From Pseudomonas sp. GD03919 (GTDB lineage Bacteria > Pseudomonadota > Gammaproteobacteria > Pseudomonadales > Pseudomonadaceae), in NCBI RefSeq assembly GCF_029814935.1, contig NZ_CP104582.1, positions 4,340,001 through 4,404,000 on the forward strand: 64,000 nucleotides of DNA, read 5' to 3'. Every line of letters starts with the position of its first letter. Within the stretch, counting starts at the first letter, position 1. A program made the position numbers and the translations under genes. The notes below the pieces were generated by a model, which saw only the letters and a program-made list of their open reading frames with translations, was not told where the DNA came from and did no database searches. Of the stretch, positions 43,902-53,388 are shown piece by piece.

Positions 43902-44746
43902 ACATCCTGCTGGCGCTGCTGCGGCGCCCCTCGGTGGCGCTGTCGCTGCTGTTCGTGCTGACCGTGGTGACCTTCGCCGTGCTGGCTCCCTGGCTCAGCC
44001 CCTACGACCCCTCCGAGCAGTACATCGAGGGCCTGTCGCTGGAAGGCGCGCCGCTGCCGCCGGATTCGACCTACTGGCTGGGCACCGACCTGCTCGGCCG
44101 CGACCTGTTCTCGCGGCTGGTCTACGGCGCGCGCACCTCGCTCTTCATCGGCCTGGTTGCCAACGGCCTGGCGGTGCTGATCGGCACCCTGGTCGGGCTC
44201 ACCGCCGGCTTCGTGCGCGGCTGGCTGGGCAGCGTGCTGATGCGCTTTACCGACCTGATGATGGCCTTCCCGGCGCTGCTGCTGGCGATCGCGCTGGCGG
44301 CGATCTTCCAGCCGAGCGTGTGGATCGTCGCGCTGGTGATCGCCATGGTGAACTGGGTGCAGATCGCCCGGGTGATCTACTCGGAGACGGTGGCCCTGGC
44401 CGCGCGCGACTTCGTCGCGGTGGAGCGCACCCTCGGCGCCAGCGCCCGTCGCATCCTGTTCAGCCACCTGCTGCCGCACCTGCTGCCTACCATTCTGGTC
44501 TGGGCCACGCTGGGCATCTCCACAACCGTGCTGCTGGAGGCGACCCTGTCGTTCCTCGGCGTGGGCGTACAGCCGCCGACGCCGAGCTGGGGCAACATCA
44601 TCTTCGAGAGCCAGACCTACTTCACCGAGGCGCCCTGGCTGGTGTTCTTTCCCGGGGCGGCCATCGTGCTGCTGTCGCTGGCCTTCAACCTGGTGGGCGA
44701 CGCATTGCGCGACGAGCTCGACCCGACCCTGTCGGGGAGACGCTGA
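43898..44746 (+). CDS. ABC transporter permease, Dpp/Opp (DppC) type
   Basis: A 282-residue inner-membrane permease. The N-terminal helix (SVALSLLFVLTVVTFAVLAPWL) and the extracytoplasmic segment YWLGTDLLGRDLFSRLVYGART are the signature of DppC/OppC proteins. The EAA loop region is GASARRILFSHLLPHLLP, and the end FNLVGDALRDELDPTL is typical. It overlaps amiR upstream (ATGA) and the next permease downstream by one base. With its partner it forms the channel for the substrate delivered by the binding protein at 45692. Confidence 0.92.
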   Translation: MNILLALLRRPSVALSLLFVLTVVTFAVLAPWLSPYDPSEQYIEGLSLEGAPLPPDSTYWLGTDLLGRDLFSRLVYGARTSLFIGLVANGLAVLIGTLVGLTAGFVRGWLGSVLMRFTDLMMAFPALLLAIALAAIFQPSVWIVALVIAMVNWVQIARVIYSETVALAARDFVAVERTLGASARRILFSHLLPHLLPTILVWATLGISTTVLLEATLSFLGVGVQPPTPSWGNIIFESQTYFTEAPWLVFFPGAAIVLLSLAFNLVGDALRDELDPTLSGRR

Positions 44747-45672
44747 TGGCTCCTTTCATCCTGCGCCGCCTCGGCTACTCGCTGCTGATCCTGCTCGGCG
44801 TCACCCTGATCACCTACCTGCTGCTGTTTATGCTGCCGGCCGACCCGGCGCGGCAAATCGCCGGGCGCAGCGCGACCCCTGAGGTGGTGGCCAGCATCCG
44901 CGCCCAGCTCGGGCTCGACCAGCCGTTCTACGTGCAGTACGGGCGCTACCTGGCCGGCCTGGTACAGGGCGACCTGGGCCGCTCGTACATCCAGCGCAGC
45001 GAGGTGGCCGAGCTGATCGGCGCACGGCTGAAGCCTTCGCTGCAGCTGATGGCCGCCGGCATCGGCTTCGAGCTGCTGATCGGCATCGGCCTCGGGGTGA
45101 TCGCCGCGCTGCGCCGCGGCGGCTTCGCCGACAAGCTGCTGATGGCCTTCTCCTTCGTCGGCGTGTCGGCGCCGCAGTTCATCGCCGCCATGCTCGCGCT
45201 CTACTTCTTCGCGGTGAAGCTCGGCTGGTTCCCGCTCGGTGGCTACGGCGGCGTTGAGCACCTGCTGCTGCCGGCGCTGACCCTTGGCGTGCTCGGCAGC
45301 GGCTGGTACGCGCGCATGACACGCTCCTCGATGATCGAGGTGCTGCACCAGGACTTCATCCGCACCGCCCGCGCCAAGGGCCTGAGCCGGCTGAGGGTGA
45401 TCGCCCGCCACGTGCTGCCCAACGCCATCGTCCCGGTGATCCCGATGATCGGCATCGATATCGGCATTTTCATGGGCGGGCTGGTGGTGGTCGAGTCGGT
45501 GTTCGGCTGGCCGGGCATCGGCCAGCTCGCCTGGCAGGCCATCCAGCAGGTGGACATCCCGGTGATCGTCGGCGTGACCACCGTGTCGGCACTGGCCATC
45601 GTCCTCGGCAACCTGATCGCGGACCTCACCGTTCCACTGGTCGATCCGCGCATCGACGTCAAGAAACACTAA
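44746..45672 (+). CDS. ABC transporter permease, Dpp/Opp (DppB) type
   Basis: A 308-residue permease with the DppB/OppB start MAPFILRRLGYSLLILLGVT, GLDQPFYVQYGRYLAGLVQGD and the EAA loop RTARAKGLSRLRVIARHVLP. Its ending NLIADLTVPLVDPRI is the DppB C-terminal motif. ATG 44746 is chosen because it shares one base with the preceding stop; an open frame runs farther upstream but only as a shadow of amiR and dppC. Gene order C-B is the reverse of the usual dppBC. Confidence 0.92.
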   Translation: MAPFILRRLGYSLLILLGVTLITYLLLFMLPADPARQIAGRSATPEVVASIRAQLGLDQPFYVQYGRYLAGLVQGDLGRSYIQRSEVAELIGARLKPSLQLMAAGIGFELLIGIGLGVIAALRRGGFADKLLMAFSFVGVSAPQFIAAMLALYFFAVKLGWFPLGGYGGVEHLLLPALTLGVLGSGWYARMTRSSMIEVLHQDFIRTARAKGLSRLRVIARHVLPNAIVPVIPMIGIDIGIFMGGLVVVESVFGWPGIGQLAWQAIQQVDIPVIVGVTTVSALAIVLGNLIADLTVPLVDPRIDVKKH

Positions 45673-45691
45673 CCAGAAAGAGGCAAGGAGC

Positions 45692-47299
45692 ATGAAGCGC
45701 AAGGCAATTTCCCTGGCCATCGCGGCCACCCTGTTCGCCGGCCCGCTGCTGGCCGCCGAGCCCAAGGCCGGTGGCGACATCGTGGTGACCTACCAGAACG
45801 ACGTGGCCACGCTAGACCCGGCGATCGGCTACGACTGGCAGAACTGGTCGATGATCAAGAGCCTGTTCGACGGCCTGATGGACTACAAGCCGGGCACCAC
45901 CGAGCTGGAGAAGGACCTCGCCGAGGACTACGACATCTCCGAGGACGGCACCGTCTACACCTTCACCCTGAAGAAGGGCGTAAAGTTCCACAACGGCCGC
46001 GAGATGAAGGCCGCGGACGTCAAGTACTCGCTCGAGCGCACCGTCAACCCGAAGACCCAGAGCCCGGGCGCCGGCTTCTTCAACTCCATCGCCGGCTTCG
46101 ACGCCATGGCCGAGGGCAAGGCCGAGACCCTGAGCGGCATTGAGGTGCTCGACGACTACACCGTGAAGATCACCCTGAGCGCGCCCAACGCCACCTTCCT
46201 ACACGTGATGGCGATCAACTTCGCCTCGGTGGTGCCCAGGGAAGAGGCCGAGAAATGGGGCGCCGATTTCGGCAAGCACCCGGTCGGCACCGGCGCCTTC
46301 ACCCTGGCCGACTGGCAGCTGGGCCAGAAGCTGGTGTTCAAGAAGAATCCGGACTACTACAAGGCCGGCATCCCGCGTCTGGACGGCATCACCTTCGAGG
46401 TCGGCCAGGAGCCCATGGTCGCCCTGCTGCGCCTGGAGAAGGGCGAGGTCGACATCGCCGGCGACGGCGTGCCGCCGGCCAAGTTCCTGCAGTTCCGCAA
46501 GGACCCGAAGTACAAGGACCTGCTGGTGGTCGGTGACCAGCTGCACACCGGCTACCTGACGCTGAAGACCACGCTGCCGCCGTTCGACAACCTCAAGGTG
46601 CGCCAGGCGGTGAACATGGCCATCAGTAAGGACCGCATCGTGCGCATCATCAACGGCCGCGCCACCCCGGCCAACCAGCCGCTGCCGCCGGCCATGCCCG
46701 GCTACGCCGAGGACTACCAGGGCTACGCCTACGATGTCGAGGACGCGAAGAAGCTGCTCGCCGAGGCCGGCTTCGCCGACGGCTTCGACACCGAGCTGTT
46801 CGTAATGAACACCGACCCGCAGCCGCGCATCGCCCAGTCGATCCAGCAGGACCTGGCCAAGGTCGGCATCCGCGCGCAGATCAAGTCGCTGGCGCAGGCC
46901 AACGTGATCGCCGCCGGCAGCGAGCCGAACCAGGCGCCGATGGTCTGGTCCGGCGGTATGGGGTGGATCGCCGACTTCCCGGATCCGTCGAATTTCTATG
47001 GGCCGATTCTCGGTTGCGCCGGGGCGGTCGATGGCGGCTGGAACTGGGCGCTGTACTGCAACAAGGCGCTCGATGCCAAGGCCGCGCAGGCTGATGCCAT
47101 GGCCGACCCGGCGCAGGAAGCCGAGCGCATCGCGCTGTGGAAGGAGGTGTTCCTCGAGGCGATGGCCGACGCACCCTGGGTACCGATCTTCAACGAGCAG
47201 CGCTTCACCGTGCGCTCGGCGCGCATGGCCGGCGACGACGCGCTCTACGTCGACCCGGTGCACGTGCCGGTCAACTACGACTACATCTCGGTGAAATAA
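45692..47299 (+). CDS. ABC transporter substrate-binding protein (SBP_bac_5)
   Basis: A 535-residue periplasmic binding protein with signal peptide MKRKAISLAIAATLFAGPLLA and family 5 features: VATLDPAIGYDWQNWSMIKS, LFDGLMDYKPGTTELEKDLA, DGTVYTFTLKKGVKFHNGRE and the late GWIADFPDPSNFYGP. Family 5 proteins bind peptides, nickel complexes, opines and similar compounds. The AmiC/AmiR control and the formamidase gene suggest that this one may bind an amide-containing compound. AGGAG stands just upstream of the ATG. Confidence 0.92.
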   Translation: MKRKAISLAIAATLFAGPLLAAEPKAGGDIVVTYQNDVATLDPAIGYDWQNWSMIKSLFDGLMDYKPGTTELEKDLAEDYDISEDGTVYTFTLKKGVKFHNGREMKAADVKYSLERTVNPKTQSPGAGFFNSIAGFDAMAEGKAETLSGIEVLDDYTVKITLSAPNATFLHVMAINFASVVPREEAEKWGADFGKHPVGTGAFTLADWQLGQKLVFKKNPDYYKAGIPRLDGITFEVGQEPMVALLRLEKGEVDIAGDGVPPAKFLQFRKDPKYKDLLVVGDQLHTGYLTLKTTLPPFDNLKVRQAVNMAISKDRIVRIINGRATPANQPLPPAMPGYAEDYQGYAYDVEDAKKLLAEAGFADGFDTELFVMNTDPQPRIAQSIQQDLAKVGIRAQIKSLAQANVIAAGSEPNQAPMVWSGGMGWIADFPDPSNFYGPILGCAGAVDGGWNWALYCNKALDAKAAQADAMADPAQEAERIALWKEVFLEAMADAPWVPIFNEQRFTVRSARMAGDDALYVDPVHVPVNYDYISVK

Positions 47300-47360
47300 C
47301 CGCCGGGCAGCGGGCGCTCGCCGTCCCGCTGCCGCGGACCTGCTAGGAGGGCCTCGCCCC

Positions 47361-48308
47361 ATGTGTCAGAACTGCTTGGTCAAGACGATTCACAGCGTCC
47401 ACAGCCACTTCGGCTGGGACAACAGCTTCACCCCGGTGGAGCGGGTGGCGCCCGGCACTACCCTCGAGTTCGAATGCCACGACTCGTCCAACGGCCATTT
47501 CACCAAGGACTCCGTCGTCGCCGACGTCACCAGCATGCCGTTCGACCGGATCAACCCGGTCAGCGGCCCGGTGTTCGTCGAAGGCGCCATGCCCGGCGAC
47601 GTGCTCAAGGTCACCATCGACAGCTTCAAGCCGTCCGGCTTCGGCTGGACCGCCAACATCCCCGGCTTCGGCCTGCTCGCCGACCAGTTCCTCGAACCGG
47701 CCCTGGCGCTCTGGCAGTACGACACCGAGAGCCTGGCGCCGGCCGCCTTCGGCGACTTCGCGCGGATACCGCTCAAGCCCTTCGCCGGCACCATCGGCGT
47801 CGCCCCGGCCGAACCCGGCCTGCACTCGGTGGTGCCGCCGCGGCGCGTCGGCGGCAACCTGGACATCCGCGACCTGGCCGCCGGCACCACCCTGTACCTG
47901 CCGGTGGAGGTCGAAGGTGCGCTGCTCTCCATCGGCGACACCCACGCCGCCCAGGGCGACGGCGAGGTCTGCGGCACGGCCATCGAAAGCCGGATGAACG
48001 CCGTGGTCACGCTCGACCTGATCAAGGGCGAGAAGCTCGCCGCGCCGCGCTTCAGCACTCCCGGGCCGGTCACCCGGCACCTCGACGGCACCGGCTACGA
48101 AGCCTTCACCGGGATTGGCCCGGACCTGATGCAGGCCGCCCGCGGCGCGGTCAGCAGCGCCATCGACTGGCTCTGCCGCGAGCACAGGATGCCGGCCGAA
48201 CAGGCCTACATGCTCTGCTCGGTGTGCGGCGACCTGCGCATCAGCGAGATCGTCGACCTGCCCAACTGGGTGGTGTCCTTCTACGTGCCGAAGGTGGTGT
48301 TCGCCTGA
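47361..48308 (+). CDS. fmdA: Acetamidase/formamidase family amidohydrolase
   Basis: A 315-residue protein of the FmdA/AmdA family: [42 protein letters not shown] and the hallmark [18 protein letters not shown]. Family members release ammonia from formamide or acetamide; exact substrate here is unknown. AGGAGG lies upstream of ATG 47361. It sits between the binding protein and the ATPase, so uptake and hydrolysis are co-regulated. The 62-base gap before it contains a GC-rich hairpin that may tune expression. Confidence 0.9.
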   Translation: MCQNCLVKTIHSVHSHFGWDNSFTPVERVAPGTTLEFECHDSSNGHFTKDSVVADVTSMPFDRINPVSGPVFVEGAMPGDVLKVTIDSFKPSGFGWTANIPGFGLLADQFLEPALALWQYDTESLAPAAFGDFARIPLKPFAGTIGVAPAEPGLHSVVPPRRVGGNLDIRDLAAGTTLYLPVEVEGALLSIGDTHAAQGDGEVCGTAIESRMNAVVTLDLIKGEKLAAPRFSTPGPVTRHLDGTGYEAFTGIGPDLMQAARGAVSSAIDWLCREHRMPAEQAYMLCSVCGDLRISEIVDLPNWVVSFYVPKVVFA

Positions 48309-48325
48309 CGGCGACGCCCTTCCTC

Positions 48326-48373
48326 GCAGGAGCGAGCTTGCTCGTGAAAGGCGCTGGCGTCCCTCGCTCCTGC
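48326..48373. repeat. Pseudomonad REP-like element
   Basis: GCAGGAGCGAGCTTGCTCG (from 48326) is the well-known pseudomonad REP core. An inverted copy of its first 11 bases lies at 48363-48373 (CTCGCTCCTGC), giving a BIME-like stem between fmdA and the ATPase gene. It may stabilise the upstream mRNA or attenuate the downstream gene. Confidence 0.7.
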
Positions 48374-48396
48374 CAGAACATCTACAGAGAACCGCC

Positions 48397-50133
48397 GTGA
48401 ACACCTCGACATCCCCCGACCGCCCCGTGCTCTCCGTCGAACGCCTGACCATCGACTTTGGCCCCAGGCGGGTGGTCGACGAGCTGAGCTTCGCCCTGCA
48501 ACGCGGCCGCACGCTGTGCATCGCCGGCGAATCGGGCAGCGGCAAGTCGCTCACCTCGCTGGCGATCATGGGCCTGCTGCCGCGCGCCGCCAGCGTGCCC
48601 GGCGGGGCGATCATCTTCGAGGGCCGCGACCTGCTCGGCCTGCCCGAGCGGCAGCTGCAGCCGCTGCGCGGCAAGCGCCTGGGGATGATCTTCCAGGAGC
48701 CGATGACCTCGCTGAACCCGCTGATGACGGTCGGCCAGCAGCTCGAGGAAACGTTGCGCCGGCACGAGCCGCTGGGGCGCCGCGAGATCGCCCGGCGCGC
48801 CCGCGAGATGCTCGACGCGGTGCGCATGCCGCACGCCGAGAAGCGCCTGGCGCAGTACCCGCACGAGCTGTCTGGCGGCATGCGCCAGCGGGTGATGATC
48901 GCCATGGCGATGCTCTGCCGACCGGACGTGCTGATCGCCGACGAGCCCACCACCGCGCTGGACGTGACCATCCAGGCGCAGATCCTCGAACTCATGCGCG
49001 AGCTGCAGCAGAGCTTCGGCACCGGCCTGCTGCTGATCACCCACGACATGGGCGTGGTCGCCGAGATGGCCGACGAAGTGGTGGTGATGAACCAGGGGCG
49101 GATGGAGGAGCGGGCGCCGGTGCGCCAGCTGTTCGCCGCGCCCGCCGCGGCCTATACGCGCAAGTTGCTCGCCGCGGTGCCGGTGCTGGGCAGCGCCGGC
49201 GAGCCCGAGGCGCTCGGTGAACGCCCACCGCTGCTGGAGGTGAACGACCTGTGCGTGCGCTTTCCGGTGCGTGGCGGCTGGCTCGAACCGGTGCGCAACG
49301 TTCACGCGGTGGAGCACGTCAGCTTCACCCTGCGCCAGGGCGAAACCCTCGGGCTGGTGGGAGAGAGCGGCTGCGGCAAGTCCACCACCGGCAAGGCGCT
49401 GATGAACATGCTCGCCTACCAGGGCAGCGTGAAGCTCGACGGCCGCGAGCTCAACGGCCTGCAGGGCGAGGCGCTACAGGCCGTGCGGCGCGACGTGCAG
49501 ATGATCTTCCAGGACCCCTACGCTGCGCTCAACCCGCGCAAGACGGTGCTGGAACTGGTCGGCGAGCCGCTGCTGATTCACGACCGCCTGCCGCTGGCCG
49601 AACGCCGCGAGCGGGTCGCCGCGCTGCTCGAGGACGTCGGCCTGGCCGCCGACGCCATGACCCGTTACCCGCACCAGTTCTCCGGCGGCCAGCGCCAGCG
49701 CCTCTGCATCGCCCGCGCGCTGTCGCTCAACCCGAAGCTGATCATCGCCGACGAATCGGTCTCGGCGCTGGACGTCTCGGTGCAGGCGCAGGTGCTGGAA
49801 CTGCTCGAGCGGCTGCGCGAGACGCATGGTCTGAGCTACCTGTTCATCTCTCACGACCTGGCGGTGGTCGAGCGCATCTGTCACCGGGTGGCGGTGATGT
49901 ATGGAGGGAAGATCGTCGAGATCGGTCGCCGCGACCAGGTGCTGCACAATCCGCGGCATCCCTACACGCGGCGCCTGCTAGAGGCGGTGCCCATGCCCGA
50001 CGTCGACCGCCGGCGCGACTTCAAGGCGCTGCTCGAGGCCTTCGAGGCGCCCGATCCGATCAAGCCGCAGGGCTTCCGGGCGCCGCCGCAGCGCTTCGAC
50101 GCGGTCGGCGAGGATCATCTGGTGGCGGTCTGA
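48397..50133 (+). CDS. Fused double ABC ATPase of the Dpp/Opp class (DppD-DppF)
   Basis: A 578-residue protein with two ABC modules. First: Walker [12 protein letters not shown], signature [13 protein letters not shown], Walker [12 protein letters not shown]. Second: Walker [12 protein letters not shown], signature [15 protein letters not shown], Walker [13 protein letters not shown]. Such fusions (as in GsiA) supply both ATPases of a family-5 importer. A GTG at 48397 is the start. The ATPase is last in the operon, after the REP-like element, so its level may be lower than that of the binding protein. Confidence 0.92.
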   Translation: MNTSTSPDRPVLSVERLTIDFGPRRVVDELSFALQRGRTLCIAGESGSGKSLTSLAIMGLLPRAASVPGGAIIFEGRDLLGLPERQLQPLRGKRLGMIFQEPMTSLNPLMTVGQQLEETLRRHEPLGRREIARRAREMLDAVRMPHAEKRLAQYPHELSGGMRQRVMIAMAMLCRPDVLIADEPTTALDVTIQAQILELMRELQQSFGTGLLLITHDMGVVAEMADEVVVMNQGRMEERAPVRQLFAAPAAAYTRKLLAAVPVLGSAGEPEALGERPPLLEVNDLCVRFPVRGGWLEPVRNVHAVEHVSFTLRQGETLGLVGESGCGKSTTGKALMNMLAYQGSVKLDGRELNGLQGEALQAVRRDVQMIFQDPYAALNPRKTVLELVGEPLLIHDRLPLAERRERVAALLEDVGLAADAMTRYPHQFSGGQRQRLCIARALSLNPKLIIADESVSALDVSVQAQVLELLERLRETHGLSYLFISHDLAVVERICHRVAVMYGGKIVEIGRRDQVLHNPRHPYTRRLLEAVPMPDVDRRRDFKALLEAFEAPDPIKPQGFRAPPQRFDAVGEDHLVAV

Positions 50134-50350
50134 GCGCTGCGCCGGCAGGAGTGAGGGGTGCCAGCCCGCGCCTCCGTATCCAATACCAGACGCTGGATAG
50201 CTTCCATGAGAGTGGTAACGCTAACGACGAGGGGGTCTCCCTTCACAAAAGCCTGTGTTTTGATCGTATGAACGAGAACGGTTCTCTTCATGCGATTGCC
50301 CTGGTAAAGGGGGGCCTGACGAAGCCGGCTCGCGAATCAGCGAAACCGGA

Positions 50351-50767
50351 TCAACCACACTTGGAGTTGCCGCAATTGAGGCAGGTCGCGCAGCCGTCCA
50401 TCTGCACCACCGCCTGGGTGTTGCACTTGTTGCACAGCTGCGCGCCGGCCGGGAAACCCTCGCCCGGCTCGACCGCCACCGCACCCTGGCTCGCCTCGTA
50501 GGCGGCACGCTTCTCGGCCAGGTACTTGAGCTGGGTCTCGTCCAGCGCATGGCCTTCGAGCATGCCGATGGCGATCAGATGGCGCTCCAGCACTGCGCCG
50601 ATCTCGGCGACGATCGACGGCATGTAGACGCCGCCCTTCTTCAGGTAGCCGCCACGCGGGTCGAATACCGCCTTCAGTTCCTCCACCAGGAAGGTGCAGT
50701 CGCCGCCCTTGCGGAACACCGCGGACATGATCCGGGTCAGCGCGACGATCCACTGGAAGTGGTCCAT
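50351..50767 (-). pseudogene. nrdJ: 3' fragment of adenosylcobalamin-dependent ribonucleotide reductase
   Basis: About 138 C-terminal residues of NrdJ remain: MDHFQWIVALTRIMSAVFRKG, GGVYMPSIVAEIGAVLERHL and the cysteine-rich tail CNKCNTQAVVQMDGCATCLN ending CGNSKCG, which in intact NrdJ shuttles electrons to the active site. The coding homology stops at about 50767, where an IS21-type terminus begins. The catalytic domain is therefore missing, and an open frame to 50848 reads into IS sequence. It is on the minus strand, with its upstream half presumably relocated or lost. Confidence 0.8.
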
Positions 50768-51533
50768 GTGTTGGCGCTGATGGAAAATTGACCCACCCTG
50801 CCGATTGAAATTTGACCCAGGGCGGATTGCTGATTTTGTTACCAGCAACTGTGGATAAGTCTACCAGCGCAGCTGCTTTTGAACCCACTCCTTCGCTAGC
50901 CCAGTTCAGTTGTTTAAGACCTGCCACACGCAGCCACGTAGCAGGCCGTCGTCGCCATGAAATCAGAACGGCTCATCGTCCTCCGGTTCCTGGCCGCCCT
51001 TACGCTTTCGCTCCCGTGATTTGATCTTGGCCTGGGCCGCCAAGCTACTGTGTTGCAGGCGATAGGACTCGTTACCGGTTTCGACGATGTGGCAGTGGTG
51101 GGTCAGCCGATCCAGCAGGGCGGTGGTCATCTTGGCGTCGCCGAACACGCTCGACCATTCGGCGAAGCTCAGGTTGGTGGTGATCACCACGCTGGTGTGT
51201 TCGTACAGCTTGGACAGCAGGTGAAACAGCAACGCACCGCCTGCCTGGCTGAACGGCAGATAACCCAGTTCGTCGAGGATGACCAGATCCATGCGCAGCA
51301 GTGCCTGGGCGATCCGCCCGGCTTTGCCGTCGTGTTTTTCGCGCTCCAGCAGATTGACCAGATCGACCGTGGAGTAGAAGCGCACGCGCTTGCCATGCCG
51401 GGTGATGCCGGACACGGCCAGCGCGGTGGCTAGGTGGGTTTTACCGGTGCCTGGCCCACCGATCAGCACCACGTTCTGCGCGGTGTCGGTAAAGGCCAGG
51501 CTGGCCAGCTCGCTGATCAGGCGTGCGTCGGCG
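50768..51533 (-). mobile_element. IS21-family element remnant
   Basis: One terminus with the multiple internal repeats typical of this family (GATGGAAAATTGACCCACC followed by GATTGAAATTTGACCCAGG, about 50777-50820) and the 3' part of istB. The istA gene and the other terminus are missing; the remnant stops at the IS5-type insertion (51534). Confidence 0.75.
50963..51533 (-). pseudogene. istB: istB, ATPase helper of IS21 transposition, 5'-truncated
   Basis: About 190 residues of IstB remain: [20 protein letters not shown], Walker [12 protein letters not shown], Walker [18 protein letters not shown], the sensor region [18 protein letters not shown] and [17 protein letters not shown]. The N-terminal part (about 60 residues) is lost where the IS5-type element is inserted. 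IstB is an AAA+ protein that guides IstA to its target; without its N-terminus and istA it is not expected to work. Confidence 0.8.
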
Positions 51534-51537
51534 CTAG

Positions 51538-52868
51538 CAGGCCGTTGAAAAACTCGGCTTCAACTGCCCCAACCCGTCCGGTTTGGCGCTTTTTCAAGCG
51601 CTTTGGCCTAACGGAGTCCACACAAGGCCTGACTTCAGGCCTTTTTGACAGGTTTCAGCACCACGTTCACGCCTTTCGGCGTTTTTTGGGCGTAACTCGC
51701 CCTATACATGCGATCCTCGCCACCAACCCGACAGGCTACCCAGTCGGATCAGGTTGTAGACCGAGAAACCCAGCAATAACTGAGCACTCAGCTTGGCGCG
51801 ACCGATCAGCTTGGTCTTGCGCAGGCCGCCAACCGTCTTCAGCCAGCCAAAACCTTCTTCGATCCGCTTGCGGATCTTCTGGCTGGCGGCATACCCCGGA
51901 TGCCGCGTGGTGCGCCCATCGATGGCGCTGCCCTTGCGCTTCTGCGCCACATGCGGTGTCACTTTCAGCTCGCGCGCCCTCTGCACGAAACGCTTCTGGT
52001 CGTAATTCTTGTCTGCACCTACCGTGCTGCCCGGCTTGGCCGTGCGCTCCAGCATCTCCAGCGCCGCCTCTACCTCGGCACGTCCATTGAACTCGGTGCA
52101 TTCCACATCCACGATCAGACCGTTGCGGTGCTCCATCATCGTGTGGGCCATGTGCGCCAGACGACTGGCATCGCCATTGCTCTTGCGCGCCAGCCGGGCC
52201 TCGGGATCGCTGGTCGATTGGTGGGTCGCGTTGCTGCGCTTCTCGCCCTTGAAGTCGGCATCGGGGTTGCGCGTGCCATCCTCCGGTGGGTCGCCGCCAT
52301 CCTTCTTGATAAAGGACTTGTGCGAGGCCCAGGCGTCGATCAGCGTGCCATCGACGCTGAAATGCTCGTTGCTGGCGTACTCGGACCATGCGGCCAGCGA
52401 CTTGATGCGCTGGAAGAACAGCCGCGCTACATCCTGGTTGAACAAGCGGTCACGGTTCTGGCTGAAGGTCGAGTGATCCCACATGCGCTCGTCCATCGAC
52501 AAGCCGACGAACCAGCGAAACAGCAGGTTGAAATCAATCTGCTCGACCAACTGCCGCTCGGAGCGAATGGTGTAAATCACCTGCAGCAACGAGGCGCGCA
52601 GCAGCCGCTCCGGCGCAATCGAGGCCCGTCCCAGGGTGGAGTACAGCCCGTCGAAGTCCCGATCCATCGAAGCCAGAACGGTATCGACCAGGCCTCGCAG
52701 GGGACGCAGCGGGTGATCGTTCGGGATGCGCTGCTCCAGCGTCGTATAACTGAACAGCTCGTTTTGTTTGAGGTCGAGTCCACGCATCGGCTTGGGCTGG
52801 CTTCGGCAGAAGAGGATGGCCGCCATTTTGCCAGAGCCACACGGGCTCTGGCTTTTTTCAACGGCCTG
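51538..52868 (-). mobile_element. Complete IS5-family element with CTAG target duplication
   Basis: Terminal inverted repeats CAGGCCGTTGAAAAA at 51538 and its complement ending at 52868 bound a 1331-bp element. CTAG is present immediately outside both ends (51534-51537 and 52869-52872), fitting the 4-base YTAR duplication of IS5-type elements. It carries a single intact transposase gene, so it may still be mobile. Confidence 0.85.
51702..52787 (-). CDS. IS5-family transposase
   Basis: A 361-residue DDE transposase: the N-terminal DUF772-type domain (LEQRIPNDHPLRPLRGLVD, LLRASLLQVIYTIRSERQLV) and the catalytic domain with candidates D in FSVDGTLIDAWASH, D in VGADKNYDQ and E in IRKRIEEGFGWLKT, followed by the usual FSVYNLIRL. 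ATG 52787 (MRGLDLKQNELFSY) is preferred; an ATG at 52826 adds 13 residues read from the terminus. No frameshift is seen. Confidence 0.9.
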   Translation of the reverse strand: MRGLDLKQNELFSYTTLEQRIPNDHPLRPLRGLVDTVLASMDRDFDGLYSTLGRASIAPERLLRASLLQVIYTIRSERQLVEQIDFNLLFRWFVGLSMDERMWDHSTFSQNRDRLFNQDVARLFFQRIKSLAAWSEYASNEHFSVDGTLIDAWASHKSFIKKDGGDPPEDGTRNPDADFKGEKRSNATHQSTSDPEARLARKSNGDASRLAHMAHTMMEHRNGLIVDVECTEFNGRAEVEAALEMLERTAKPGSTVGADKNYDQKRFVQRARELKVTPHVAQKRKGSAIDGRTTRHPGYAASQKIRKRIEEGFGWLKTVGGLRKTKLIGRAKLSAQLLLGFSVYNLIRLGSLSGWWRGSHV

Positions 52869-52872
52869 CTAG

Positions 52873-53388
52873 GGGCTGGCTAGGTGTCAAAAAGCGCTGG
52901 GCCCCATTTCTTTTTTGTGCCCTAGATACCCACCCTTAGATATCGTTAAGAGCTATAAACTGCAGGCAGTTAGATAAGGCCAAAGCTTTGCGGGACGGCA
53001 CTTAGAGGCATTTTTGAACGCTTGCCACCAACCAAGATTCCTGTACCGCATTACCCTCCGAAGGGGGGGTCGTGGGTTCGAATCCCGCCTGGTGCGCCAT
53101 ATCTCCTTGATTCACAAGTTTTCCCACAAGACCTTTCCGATTCGATTACCGAATTGGCTGCCCCTTCCAGAATCTACTCCAAGTGCAACCATCGCACATC
53201 AATGAGCACTGCCCTCAACGCACCTTTTTGACTGCTTTTCGGCCTGTGCCAATTTTGTGCCGAATCCGTGCCACGTAGTTTGCTCACTTGTAAAAGACAT
53301 GCCACTCCGGGAGTACTAGCTCGTCGCTCCTTGGCTCATACGGACAGCGATTATCAGTGCGTCCACCGGCAAGGCGTGCGCACGCCAC
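52873..53388. other. Non-coding island-boundary region
   Basis: No protein gene seen in 516 bp. It contains the 3' half of a tRNA-Arg gene (53050-53099). The 150 bases before that fragment are AT-rich and unlike the flanking IS or a tRNA 5' half. The 290 bases after it have no open frame worth naming and lead to the end of the second Wadjet operon. Confidence 0.5.
53050..53099 (+). tRNA. Partial tRNA-Arg(CCG), 3' half only (attachment-site remnant)
   Basis: From the anticodon arm to CCA: anticodon loop CTCCGAA with anticodon CCG at 53058-53060, T-arm GTGGG-TTCGAAT-CCCGC and the acceptor end ending GCGCCA at 53099. The 5' half (acceptor, D-arm) is missing; upstream bases do not fold as a D-arm, and the 3' anticodon stem is GGGGG instead of the pairing GGTAA. 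It cannot be a working tRNA. Tyrosine integrases commonly use the 3' half of tRNA genes as att sites. Confidence 0.75.

Noticed and set aside
44617..45780. 387-codon minus-strand frame opposite the DppB-type permease
   Set aside because: Its D/H/Q-rich composition is the complement of a membrane-protein gene in GC-rich DNA; no motif.
47343..49049. 568-codon minus-strand frame opposite fmdA and the ATPase
   Set aside because: It mirrors real genes on the plus strand, is rich in R/S/G, and has no domain or ribosome site.
53050..53099. A functional tRNA gene
   Set aside because: The 5' half is absent and the anticodon stem does not pair; only a 3' fragment is present.
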